DNA of 64,000 nt from Enterobacteriaceae endosymbiont of Donacia bicoloricornis (GTDB lineage Bacteria > Pseudomonadota > Gammaproteobacteria > Enterobacterales > Enterobacteriaceae), in the NCBI RefSeq assembly GCF_012567955.1, contig NZ_CP046186.1:76799-140798 (forward strand), read 5' to 3'. This document shows positions 9,405 to 18,489 of the stretch, piece by piece. The notes under the pieces were generated by a model. The model had not been told where the DNA came from, did not search any database, and saw nothing but the letters and a program-made list of their open reading frames with translations. Numbering within the stretch: position 1 is the first letter of the stretch; each line of letters begins with the position of its first letter. The position numbers and the translations under genes were made by a program.

Positions 9405-11219
9405 TTATATAACACATAAAGAATATGTTTTTTTAAAATTTAAAAATTTTTCATTATTTAATGAAAAATTTTTATTAAAAATAAAATTTATATAATTTTG
9501 AATTAAATTAGACATAATAAAATTATTTGATTTTAAAAAAAAATTTAATGGAGAGAAAGTATCTATGTTTATCCATTGTAATTTTATTTTTTTAATTTTT
9601 GTTAATTGTACAATTTTCATTATTGCATTATCAAAATCACCTAAATCATCAATTAATCCATATTTTTGAGCATCTTTACCTAAAAAAACCATACCATTAG
9701 CTATTTTTTCAACTTTTTCGATAGGTAAATTTCTTTCTTTAGAAACTAAAGAAATAAATTCATTATAACCGGTTTTAATATTTAAATTCATTATCTCTTC
9801 TTCTATAGAAGATAATTTCTCATTCATAGAAAGATTAAATCGATCTGATATATTAACACCATCTTTTTTTATACCAATTAAATCCAAAATATCACTAATA
9901 TTATGTACAACACTAAAAATACCAATAGAACCAGTTAAGGTTACTGGGTCTGCAATAATAAAATCAGCTGCTGTAGAAATCCAATATGCTCCTGATGCTG
10001 CCATATTTTCCATAACAACTACTATTGGTTTATGAATTTTTTTTAATAAAATTAATTCATTATAAATTGCTTTAGCAGCTAAAATATCTCCTCCTGGACT
10101 ATTAATTTTTAATATTAATCCTTTAATATTTGGATCTCGATAAACTTTATTTATTTGATTAATAATAATATCACTTCCATTTTTACCATATATCATAATT
10201 CCATCTATTGGAATAACCGCAATATTACCATTATTCTTTTGCATTCCATCATCTATATATAATTTAATATAATCATTAATATTAATTTTTTTATATGTAT
10301 TTTGAATTTTATCTAGACCAAAATTTTGAATCATTTCTTTTTCAAAATCATGATTATCAGAAATTTTATCTACCAATTTATTTTGAAGTGCAAATAAAGT
10401 TAAATTTCCATGAGATTTTTTAAGAGAAATTAAGAAATTTTCATCTGTAGGAAAAATTTCTTCTTTAGTTAGTTGTCTATTAATAGATATGGTTGTTAAA
10501 TAATCATCCCATAAATTATTTATTAGTTGACTCATAACTATTTTATCATCATTAGACATTTCTTTTCTAGCAAAGATTTCAACTGCTGATTTATATTTAC
10601 CAACTTTAAATATATGAGTTTTAACTTTTAAATTTTTTAAAAATTTTTTAAAAAAAAATTTTTTAAAATTTATTCCATATAATTTTACATAACCATATGG
10701 TAATAAAAAAATTTTATTAGCAAAACTAGCTAGATAATATTGATTTTGATCATACATATCTGAAATTGCATATATTTTTTTACCACTATTTTTAAAATCA
10801 TTTAAATATTTACCTATATATCTTAAATTAGGAAGATCATAAATATTTAAATTATGAAGTTTTAATATAATACCATCAATATTTTTATCTTTTTTTGCAA
10901 AATTTATAGCATTAACAATATTAATTATTAAATTATTATTTTTTTTATTTGTAAATTTATTAAATAATTTAAATATTAAATTATTTTTATAGAAAGAATC
11001 ATTATCAAAATTTTCATCAAAATTAATTTCTAAAACTTGATGATTTTTTTTTAAAATTTTATTATTTATATTTTTTTTGTGATTAATATTATATATATAA
11101 TAACAAAATAAAGATATTAATAAAATAAAAATAATATTAATTATTAATGTTCTAGTAAAATTAATTAATGACCATAAATAACAAAAAACAAATTTTATTA
11201 TATTCAATAACTTAATCAT
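9405..11219 (-). CDS. sppA: signal peptide peptidase SppA (protease IV)
   Basis: Inner-membrane serine protease that degrades cleaved signal peptides. 604 residues (618 in E. coli). An N-terminal membrane anchor (about residues 20-42) is followed by two tandem S49 domains. The N-terminal domain keeps the general-base Lys in KVGKYKSAVEIF (about residue 205). The C-terminal domain keeps the nucleophile Ser in NMAASGAYWIS (about residue 405), after the NSPGGD motif. An AGGTGAAA ribosome site lies directly before the ATG. Retention of this non-essential protease is somewhat surprising in a reduced genome and implies active protein export. Confidence 0.95.
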   Translation of the reverse strand: MIKLLNIIKFVFCYLWSLINFTRTLIINIIFILLISLFCYYIYNINHKKNINNKILKKNHQVLEINFDENFDNDSFYKNNLIFKLFNKFTNKKNNNLIINIVNAINFAKKDKNIDGIILKLHNLNIYDLPNLRYIGKYLNDFKNSGKKIYAISDMYDQNQYYLASFANKIFLLPYGYVKLYGINFKKFFFKKFLKNLKVKTHIFKVGKYKSAVEIFARKEMSNDDKIVMSQLINNLWDDYLTTISINRQLTKEEIFPTDENFLISLKKSHGNLTLFALQNKLVDKISDNHDFEKEMIQNFGLDKIQNTYKKININDYIKLYIDDGMQKNNGNIAVIPIDGIMIYGKNGSDIIINQINKVYRDPNIKGLILKINSPGGDILAAKAIYNELILLKKIHKPIVVVMENMAASGAYWISTAADFIIADPVTLTGSIGIFSVVHNISDILDLIGIKKDGVNISDRFNLSMNEKLSSIEEEIMNLNIKTGYNEFISLVSKERNLPIEKVEKIANGMVFLGKDAQKYGLIDDLGDFDNAIMKIVQLTKIKKIKLQWINIDTFSPLNFFLKSNNFIMSNLIQNYINFIFNKNFSLNNEKFLNFKKTYSLCVI

Positions 11220-11250
11220 TTTTCACCTAGTTTTTTAAAATAAAAATTTA

Positions 11251-12060
11251 TTAAATATTTTTAAACTTTACCCAAATAGGAGCATGATCTGAAGGTTTAA
11301 TTAAATTACGAATAGAATATTCTATTCCTGAATCAGAATAATATTTTATTAATGAATTGGTAATTAAAATATTATCAATTCTTAATCCTTCATTAATAAA
11401 AAATTTTTTTAATCTATAATCAAACCAAGAAAATTTATTATTTATTAAAGGATTCATTAATCTCCAAATATCAAATAGACCCCAATAAAGTAATTGGTTT
11501 ATATAAAATCTTTCTATTGGTAAGAAAGAACATTTTCCTTGTTTTAACCATTTTTTACGATTTTTTTCTCCTATCCCAATATCTAAATCTGAAATACTTA
11601 TATTAATATCTCCCATAAGTATAATATGGTCTTTGGGATTTAGATTTTTTTTAAAATAAGAATATAAATTTTTTAAAAAATTAATTTTATATTTAAATTT
11701 TATATTATTTTTTTCATTATCTCCTTGTGGAAAATAACAATTTAAAATTTTTATATTACCAATAGAACTATCTAAATCAATCATTATTAATCTTTTTTGA
11801 TTATTAAAAAAATCTTTTAAAAAATTTTTTTGAATATTTAAAGGTTTTTTTTTACTTAATAAAGCTACTCCATAATTTTTTATTTGTCCACATATATAAG
11901 TATGATATCCTAATTTAGATATTTCTTCTTTAGGGAAATTTTTATTATTTACTTTTATTTCCTGTAATCCAATTACGTCAGGATTATATATTTCTATAAT
12001 CATTTTTAATTGATGTATATGTGCTCTTATTCCATTAATGTTAAATGAAAAAATTTTCAT
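11251..12060 (-). CDS. xthA: exodeoxyribonuclease III
   Basis: Apurinic/apyrimidinic endonuclease and 3'-5' exonuclease of base-excision repair. 269 residues (268 in E. coli). Active-site motifs are all present: FNINGIRA at the N-terminus, GLQEIK with the metal-binding Glu34, the GDINIS Asp/Asn pair near residue 150, RIDNIL near 228 and the C-terminal SDHAPIW with the catalytic His. It lies 31 bases from sppA on the same strand. Confidence 0.97.
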   Translation of the reverse strand: MKIFSFNINGIRAHIHQLKMIIEIYNPDVIGLQEIKVNNKNFPKEEISKLGYHTYICGQIKNYGVALLSKKKPLNIQKNFLKDFFNNQKRLIMIDLDSSIGNIKILNCYFPQGDNEKNNIKFKYKINFLKNLYSYFKKNLNPKDHIILMGDINISISDLDIGIGEKNRKKWLKQGKCSFLPIERFYINQLLYWGLFDIWRLMNPLINNKFSWFDYRLKKFFINEGLRIDNILITNSLIKYYSDSGIEYSIRNLIKPSDHAPIWVKFKNI

Positions 12061-12112
12061 AAAATTTAAATTTTAATATAAAATTATTAAATAAATATTA
12101 TTTTTTTTATTT

Positions 12113-13579
12113 TTATAAAATAAATTTAAATAAAAAAAATAATTTTTCTATTATTTTTTTCCAATATGGTCTTTTTATCCATAAATTATATTCTAATTTT
12201 TGCGATTTTGAAATATATTTATTTTGTATAAATAAAAGTGATTTATTAAAATTAATATCATCTATAATTAAATTGATTTCAAAATTTAAATATATACTTC
12301 TTATATCTAAATTTACGGTTCCTATAAAACTAATCTTTTTATCTATAATAATACTTTTTGTATGTAAAAATCCTTTTTTTAATTGATAAATTTTCACACC
12401 TAATTTTAATAATTTATAAAAAAAAAATTTACTAGCCCAATAAATAAAAATTGAATCATTATATTTTGGAATAATAATTTGTACATTTACTCCACGCTCA
12501 GAAGCTATATAAATAGCAGATAATAAATTTTTGCTAGGTATAAAATAAGGTGTTGTAATAATTAAACTTTTTTTAGCTAAAAATATAGCTGTAATTAAAG
12601 AATTATGTATTATTTTTTTAGATAATTTTAATCCTGAAAATACTACTTGTATTCTATTAATATTACTTTTATTTTGATATTTTAAAAAATTTTTTTTTAA
12701 TTGATTAATAGATAATATATTTTGTCCTGTTTCTATTTCCCAATCATATGAATAAATAATACTAATTGTATTAACAATAGGTCCAGTTATACGAATCATT
12801 AAATCAAACCATTTATTTATTTTAGTATTTTTTTTAAAATTTGTTAAATCTATCATATTCATACTACCAACATAAACTATTTTATTATCAATTAATATTA
12901 TTTTTTTATGTTGTCTTAAATCAATTCTAGAAGAAAAAAGATTAAAAATTGTAATATTTAATGATTTAATTATAAAAATACCAGTTTTTAACATATGATA
13001 ATACCAAGAACTATAAAAAAATTTTTTACTTCCAATATAATCTAACATTATATAACATTTAACACCTCTTTTAGCTGCTATTATAATAGATTCTGTAATC
13101 TTATTTACTAAACCTCCAGGAAGCCATATATAAAAAACAATATGTATACTATATTTTGCTGACTGTATATCAGTAATTAGTGATGTAAATAATTTAAATG
13201 ATGAACTTAATAATTTAATAGAATTATTAGTCATACTAAATAAATTTTGTTTATTTTCACATAATTGAAATAATGTTTTTGTTCTTTTGTTTATATAAAT
13301 ATTCTTAATATTTAATTTATAATATATTTGTAATTTTTTTAATAATTTACTATAACGAAACCATATTTTTTTAGCTTTACAAGAAGTATATTGTGTTTTT
13401 GAGTAAATTTCTCCAAAAAAAAAATAAAAAATAATACCTATTTTTGGGAAAATATATAAAATAAGATACCATAATATATAAGATTTTATATCTTTATATT
13501 TAATAAAAATTCTAATTATAATAAAAATTAATAATATTATTTTACTATTTAATAAAATTAAACTTAAAAAATTAATCAT
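12113..13579 (-). CDS. clsA: cardiolipin synthase A
   Basis: Membrane phospholipase-D-family enzyme that makes cardiolipin from two phosphatidylglycerol molecules. 488 residues (486 in E. coli). Two N-terminal membrane segments (about residues 5-25 and 35-55) precede two HxKxxxxD motifs: RQHKKIILID (about residue 225) with the downstream GSMNM, and FLHTKSIIID (about residue 405) with GTVNLD. Both catalytic halves appear complete. Membrane lipid synthesis therefore goes beyond the fatty-acid genes at the left end of the window. Confidence 0.94.
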   Translation of the reverse strand: MINFLSLILLNSKIILLIFIIIRIFIKYKDIKSYILWYLILYIFPKIGIIFYFFFGEIYSKTQYTSCKAKKIWFRYSKLLKKLQIYYKLNIKNIYINKRTKTLFQLCENKQNLFSMTNNSIKLLSSSFKLFTSLITDIQSAKYSIHIVFYIWLPGGLVNKITESIIIAAKRGVKCYIMLDYIGSKKFFYSSWYYHMLKTGIFIIKSLNITIFNLFSSRIDLRQHKKIILIDNKIVYVGSMNMIDLTNFKKNTKINKWFDLMIRITGPIVNTISIIYSYDWEIETGQNILSINQLKKNFLKYQNKSNINRIQVVFSGLKLSKKIIHNSLITAIFLAKKSLIITTPYFIPSKNLLSAIYIASERGVNVQIIIPKYNDSIFIYWASKFFFYKLLKLGVKIYQLKKGFLHTKSIIIDKKISFIGTVNLDIRSIYLNFEINLIIDDINFNKSLLFIQNKYISKSQKLEYNLWIKRPYWKKIIEKLFFLFKFIL

Positions 13580-13664
13580 TTTAAATAAACTATTTAAATA
13601 TAATTTTTAAAAAATTAAAACATAAATCTTGTAATATTTGATTTTAAAAAAAAATAAATATTTT

Positions 13665-14690
13665 TTAAATCTTAAAAAGAAAATTAACAATATCACCATC
13701 CTGTATTATATATTGTTTACCTTCTATTCTCATTTTACCAAATAATTTTGCTTTTATTGGACTTTTATAAAAAATAAAATCTTTATAATGAATTATTTGT
13801 GCTCTAATAAATCCTTTTTGGATATCACTATGAATTTTTTTAGCAGCAATGAATGCTGTTGTGCCTTTTAAAATACTCCATGATTTAATCTCTTTGATTC
13901 CTACTGTATAAAAAGTATGTAAATTTAATAATTTAAAACTACAAATTATTATATTTTTTAAATCATTATTTTTATTTATTGGTAATATTTTTTGTTTTTT
14001 ATTAAGATTTTTAATACAAATTTTTAAAGTTAAATAACTTTTATTAAGAATATTTATTTCATTTAAAAAAAAATTATTATTAATCTTTTTTTCATCTGTA
14101 TTAGCAATAATAATTATTGGTTTAATTGTTAATAATTTTAATTTTTTTAAAAAATTTATTTCTTTTTTATCTAATTTTAATAAATTTAATAATTTTCCAG
14201 TTTTTAAAAAATTTAGACATTTATTTAATAAATATTCCCATTTTTTAAAAAATAATTTATTATTTTTTAATTTATATAATAGATTTATATCAAAATTAAT
14301 AATTTCATTATTTATGATATTTACATCTTTTATAGGATTAAATGACAAACTTAATATATTTTTATTTGAAAAACAACGTACTACATGAATTATAGCGTCA
14401 ACTTCTGATATATTATGTAAAAATTGGTTACCTAATCCTTCTCCTTTAGAAGCTCCTTTTATTAAACCAGCAATATCAACAAAAGTCACCACTGAGTATA
14501 TAATTTTTTTAGATTTTATTATTTTAGATAAATAACATAATCTATCATCAGGAACAGTTACTATACTAGTATTTGGTTTAATTGTACAAAAAGGATAATT
14601 TAATGCATCTACATTAGAATTAGTTAATACATTAAATAATGTTGATTTTCCCACATTAGGAAGACCTATTATACCACATTTTAATTCCAC
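13665..14690 (-). CDS. ychF: redox-regulated ATPase YchF (Obg family)
   Basis: Translation-associated P-loop ATPase/GTPase that binds ribosomes. 341 residues, about 20 fewer than in E. coli. The G1 motif is GLPNVGKST near residue 8. DIAGLIKGASKGEGLGNQFL gives G3 and switch II, and NTDE is the atypical G4 that favours ATP. The C-terminal TGS domain is recognisable (TFYTVGIKEIKSWSI to IQDGDIVNF). The missing residues fall in the helical middle part, which is rich in Lys, Asn and Leu. It is paired with pth, 7 bases apart, as in E. coli. Confidence 0.95.
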   Translation of the reverse strand: MELKCGIIGLPNVGKSTLFNVLTNSNVDALNYPFCTIKPNTSIVTVPDDRLCYLSKIIKSKKIIYSVVTFVDIAGLIKGASKGEGLGNQFLHNISEVDAIIHVVRCFSNKNILSLSFNPIKDVNIINNEIINFDINLLYKLKNNKLFFKKWEYLLNKCLNFLKTGKLLNLLKLDKKEINFLKKLKLLTIKPIIIIANTDEKKINNNFFLNEINILNKSYLTLKICIKNLNKKQKILPINKNNDLKNIIICSFKLLNLHTFYTVGIKEIKSWSILKGTTAFIAAKKIHSDIQKGFIRAQIIHYKDFIFYKSPIKAKLFGKMRIEGKQYIIQDGDIVNFLFKI

Positions 14691-14697
14691 TATTCTA

Positions 14698-15288
14698 TTA
14701 TCCTGTTATTTTAGAATGTAAATAATTAATTGCTTTATTATAATTATTTGTCTTAATAAAAATTAATAAAGCTTTAATACTATTTTTTATAGTAAAATTA
14801 ATATTTACTTGTTCAGTTAATGTAGGAGAATTTAATACAAAATTATTTACTTGATTTTTATTTCCAGGATGTCCTATACCTATACGTAATCTATAAAATA
14901 ATTTATCATTAAATATTTTAATAATACTATTAATGCCATTATGACCTCCACTACCTCCTCCATATTTAAATTTTATAATCCCAGGTAAATAATCTAATTC
15001 ATCATGAACAACTAAAATATTTTTTAATAAAATTTTATAAAAATTGGAAACAATAAATATTGATTTTCCTGAATTATTCATAAAAGAATTTGGTATTAAT
15101 AAAATTATTTTTTTATTTAAAATATTTAAATAACCAATGTTTTCATTTATTTTTTTTATTTTTTTAAATTTTACATTAAATTTATTAGATAAATTAATAA
15201 TATAATTAGAACCTATATTATGACGAGTTTTAATAAATTTACTATTTAAATTATTACCTAATCCTACTATCATTTTTATATTATTCAA
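14698..15288 (-). CDS. pth: peptidyl-tRNA hydrolase
   Basis: Releases tRNA from prematurely dropped peptidyl-tRNA. 196 residues (194 in E. coli). The catalytic His is in TRHNIG (about residue 23), Asn residues are in VGLGNN and FMNNSG, and Asp is in VVHDELD. The glycine-rich KFGGGSGGHNG-like segment is intact. It sits between ychF and prs on the minus strand, as in E. coli. Confidence 0.96.
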   Translation of the reverse strand: MNNIKMIVGLGNNLNSKFIKTRHNIGSNYIINLSNKFNVKFKKIKKINENIGYLNILNKKIILLIPNSFMNNSGKSIFIVSNFYKILLKNILVVHDELDYLPGIIKFKYGGGSGGHNGINSIIKIFNDKLFYRLRIGIGHPGNKNQVNNFVLNSPTLTEQVNINFTIKNSIKALLIFIKTNNYNKAINYLHSKITG

Positions 15289-15314
15289 ATATTCACCTTA
15301 TTTTTTATTTTAAT

Positions 15315-16262
15315 TTATTTAAACATAATAGAAATAGATTCTTCATTACTAATTCTTCTTATTGTTTCTGCAAGCATATAAGATAGAGTTAATACTCTAA
15401 TATTTTTAAATTTTTTAATTTTTTTTGCTAATGGTACACTATCACATACAATAATTTCATCTATTACAGAATTATGAATATTTTGAATAGCATTACCAGA
15501 AAAAATAGCATGAGTAGCATAAGCAAATACTTTTGCTGCTCCATTTTCTTTTAAAGCTTTTGCTGCTTGACATAATGTTCCTGCAGTATCTACAATATCA
15601 TCTACTAAAATACAATCTCGTTTATTTACATCACCAATAATATTCATAATTTCAGTAGTATTTAAACTATTTCTTCTTTTATCGATAATAGCCATATCTG
15701 TTCCATTAAATAATTTTTTTGCTATTGATCTTGCACGAATTACACCTCCAATATCAGGAGATACTATTATAGGATTATTATACATATTTTTTGATATATC
15801 TCTTAAAAAAATAGAACTTGAAAAAACATTATCTACAGGAACATTAAAAAATCCTTGAATTTGCTCTGCATGTAAATCAACTGTTAATATTCTATTAATT
15901 CCTACTTTAGATAAAAAATCAGCTATTACTTTTGCTGTAATAGGTACTCTAGCTGAACGAATTCTTCGATCTTGTCTAGCATAACCAAAATAAGGAATAA
16001 CAGCAGTTATTCTCCCAGCAGATGCTCTTTTAAAAGCATCAATCATTATAATTAATTCAATCAAATTATCATTTGTAGGATCACAAGTTGATTGTATGAT
16101 AAAAATATCGCTTCCTCTTACATTTTCATTTATTTTAACAGAAATTTCTCCATCACTAAACTTACCTACAAATATTTTACCTAAATTAATATATAAATGA
16201 TTAGCAATATTTTTTGCTAATTCAGGAATAGCATTTCCAGCAAATAATTTCATATTAACCAT
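15315..16262 (-). CDS. prs: ribose-phosphate pyrophosphokinase (PRPP synthetase)
   Basis: Makes PRPP from ribose-5-phosphate and ATP. PRPP is the entry substrate of histidine synthesis (HisG at 41 kb) and of nucleotide synthesis. 315 residues, exactly the E. coli length. Visible motifs are [17 protein letters not shown], the catalytic flexible loop near [15 protein letters not shown] (about residues 96-110), HAEQIQGFF and the PRPP-binding DDIVDTAGT (about residue 220). In E. coli ispE, lolB and hemA lie between prs and prfA. Here only a 203-base intergenic region separates them. Confidence 0.97.
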   Translation of the reverse strand: MVNMKLFAGNAIPELAKNIANHLYINLGKIFVGKFSDGEISVKINENVRGSDIFIIQSTCDPTNDNLIELIIMIDAFKRASAGRITAVIPYFGYARQDRRIRSARVPITAKVIADFLSKVGINRILTVDLHAEQIQGFFNVPVDNVFSSSIFLRDISKNMYNNPIIVSPDIGGVIRARSIAKKLFNGTDMAIIDKRRNSLNTTEIMNIIGDVNKRDCILVDDIVDTAGTLCQAAKALKENGAAKVFAYATHAIFSGNAIQNIHNSVIDEIIVCDSVPLAKKIKKFKNIRVLTLSYMLAETIRRISNEESISIMFK

Positions 16263-16334
16263 ATAAAATCCTTATAAATTATATTTATAATTTTTTTAAA
16301 TTTTTGACGTGACAAAAAACTATTAATAATAACG

Positions 16335-16343
16335 TGCTATATT
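16335..16343 (+). promoter_or_regulatory. candidate extended -10 promoter upstream of prfA
   Basis: TGCTATATT resembles an extended -10 element (TGn followed by TATATT), about 120 bases before the prfA start. No -35 hexamer lies at 17 bases. Such motifs occur by chance in this base composition, so this rests mainly on its position in the divergent prs-prfA region and on the uncommon G and C bases it contains. Confidence 0.25.
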
Positions 16344-16378
16344 ATAATAAAAATATATAAAATATACATTACTTCATG

Positions 16379-16399
16379 TATATACTAATATAGTATATA
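16379..16399. promoter_or_regulatory. 9-bp perfect inverted repeat in the prs-prfA intergenic region
   Basis: TATATACTA (16379-16387) and TAGTATATA (16391-16399) are perfect inverted copies separated by three bases. They lie about 65 bases before prfA and could be an operator or a leader hairpin. There are only two G/C bases in the arms, so chance occurrence cannot be excluded. Confidence 0.3.
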
Positions 16400-16465
16400 T
16401 TATTATTAATGTAATTTTTAATAAAAAATTTTTGTTTATAAAATTAAAATATCAAAATAATAATT

Positions 16466-17539
16466 ATGAATTCTTATATAATAAAAAAACTTAATATCTT
16501 ACATAAGAGATATAATTATCTATCAAAAAAATTAAGTGAACATAAAACATATAGTAATCACGTATATTTACGTAAATTATCAACTGAATATTCAAAATTA
16601 TCTAATATAATTAGACCATTTATAAAATGGAAAAAATTAGAATTAAATTTATTAAATAATAAAATTTTATTAAAAGAAAAAGATAAAGAAATATATCAAA
16701 TGGTATTAGAAGATATAAAAGATATTAAAATTAAACAAAAAAAAATAGAAAAAATATTATATAAATTACTTTCTCCACAAAAAAAAGAAGAAGATAATCG
16801 TAATTGTTTTTTAGAAATAAAAGCTGGGTCTGGAGGTAATGAAGCAGCAATATTTGTAAAAAATATTTCAAGAATGTATATTAGATATGCAGAATCAAAA
16901 AAATGGAAAGTAGAAATAATACACATTCACTATAATGAAAATAGTAATGGTTTCAAAGAAATTATTTTAAAAATTATGGGGACTAGAGTTTATGGTACAT
17001 TAAAATTTGAATCAGGAGGACATAGAGTCCAAAGAATCCCTGAAACAGAATCACAAGGAAGAATACATACTTCTACTTGTGTTATTGCTGTTATGCCTGA
17101 ATTATTAAAAACAGAAATTCCAAAAATAAATAATCAAGATTTAAAAATTGATACTTTTAGATCTTCTGGTGCTGGAGGACAACATGTTAATACAACTGAT
17201 TCAGCTATAAGAATTACTCATATTCCAACAGGAATTGTCGTAGAATGTCAAGATGAAAGATCTCAACATAAAAATAAAGCTAAAGCTTTAGCTGTACTAG
17301 CTACAAGAATATATACATTAGAAATAGCAAAAAAAAATAAAGATAATGCAAACAAAAAAAAAATATTATTAGGTAGTGGAGATCGTTCGGACAGAAATAG
17401 AACATATAATTTTATTCAAAAAAGAGTAACAGATCATCGTATTAATTTGACATTATACAAATTAAATGAAATTATGAACGGTAATTTAGATATTTTAATA
17501 AAACCTATTGTTAATAAATATAACACTGATAAATTATAA
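16466..17539 (+). CDS. prfA: peptide chain release factor 1
   Basis: Recognises UAA and UAG and triggers peptide release. 357 residues (360 in E. coli). The catalytic GGQ lies in SSGAGGQHVNT (about residue 235), the site methylated by PrmC, which is encoded next. The codon-recognition PxT-type region is represented by RIPETESQGRIHTST (about residue 190). The C-terminus SGDRSDRNRTYNFIQKRVTDHRI is typical. The gene lies divergent to prs. The usual upstream neighbour hemA is missing here. Confidence 0.97.
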   Translation: MNSYIIKKLNILHKRYNYLSKKLSEHKTYSNHVYLRKLSTEYSKLSNIIRPFIKWKKLELNLLNNKILLKEKDKEIYQMVLEDIKDIKIKQKKIEKILYKLLSPQKKEEDNRNCFLEIKAGSGGNEAAIFVKNISRMYIRYAESKKWKVEIIHIHYNENSNGFKEIILKIMGTRVYGTLKFESGGHRVQRIPETESQGRIHTSTCVIAVMPELLKTEIPKINNQDLKIDTFRSSGAGGQHVNTTDSAIRITHIPTGIVVECQDERSQHKNKAKALAVLATRIYTLEIAKKNKDNANKKKILLGSGDRSDRNRTYNFIQKRVTDHRINLTLYKLNEIMNGNLDILIKPIVNKYNTDKL

Positions 17540-17549
17540 TTTTAAAAAA

Positions 17550-18395
17550 ATGACTATTAATAAATGGTTAAAATATGCTTCTAATTTATTAAAACAAAAT
17601 AAAATATTAACACATCAATTAGAATCAGTTATACTATTATCTTTTGTCTTAAAGAAACCTAAATCATGGATTTATGGGTTTAATGAAACTAAAATAAATT
17701 TTAAACAATTTAAAATATTACAAAATTTTTTAAAAAGAAGAATTCAAGGAGAACCTATTGCCTATTTATTAGGTTTTTGTGAATTTTGGTCATTAAAAAT
17801 TTATGTTTCGCCTTTTGTTCTAATACCTAGAAAAGATACAGAAGTTTTAATAAATGTTGTTTTTAAAAAAATTAATAATAATGTAAAAAAAATTTTAGAT
17901 TTAGGAACTGGAAGTGGTGCCATAGCATTAGCAATTGCTTCTAAATATAAATTCCTTAAAATTACAGCTATAGATATTTCTAAACGAATTATTAATTTAG
18001 CAAAATACAATGCTAAAGCATTATATATTCATAATATCAATTTTTTCGTAAGTAATTGGTTTAATAATTTAAGAAATAATAAATTTGATATTATAATTAG
18101 TAATCCACCTTATATAAGTAATTATGAATATTATCAACTAAAAAAAGAATTAAAATTTGAACCTATTAAATCATTAATATCATTAAATAATGGATTATCA
18201 GATTTAATTTATATTATTCGTAAATCTATATATTATTTAAATAATAATGGATGGTTAATATTAGAACATGGATACAAACAAGGGTATATTTTAAAAAAAA
18301 TATTTAAAATTAATAACTTCAAAAATATATCACAATTTTATGATATACAAAAACATCATAGAGTTATTTGTGGACAAAAATTTAAAAAAAATTAA
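17550..18395 (+). CDS. prmC: release factor glutamine methyltransferase (PrmC/HemK)
   Basis: Methylates the Gln of the GGQ motif of release factors 1 and 2. The SAM-binding motif is ILDLGTGSGAIALAIAS (about residue 115) and the substrate-binding NPPY motif is SNPPYIS (about residue 185). The ATG at 17550 gives 281 residues and the N-terminus MTINKWLKYAS, which aligns with E. coli. An in-frame ATG at 17508 would add 14 residues overlapping prfA and is less likely. It lies 10 bases downstream of prfA, matching the functional pairing in E. coli. Confidence 0.93.
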   Translation: MTINKWLKYASNLLKQNKILTHQLESVILLSFVLKKPKSWIYGFNETKINFKQFKILQNFLKRRIQGEPIAYLLGFCEFWSLKIYVSPFVLIPRKDTEVLINVVFKKINNNVKKILDLGTGSGAIALAIASKYKFLKITAIDISKRIINLAKYNAKALYIHNINFFVSNWFNNLRNNKFDIIISNPPYISNYEYYQLKKELKFEPIKSLISLNNGLSDLIYIIRKSIYYLNNNGWLILEHGYKQGYILKKIFKINNFKNISQFYDIQKHHRVICGQKFKKN

Positions 18396-18489
18396 TAATT
18401 TGAATTATTTTAATAATAATATTTTTAATATATTTAAAAGAAATATTTTGTTATTATTAATAATAAATTAAATATTTTAAAAATAAAAA

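Noticed and set aside
18396..18489. Possible remnant of the ThrS N-terminal domains
   Set aside because: The 94 bases are A/T-rich with no recognisable TGS or N2 editing sequence in any frame that I could read.
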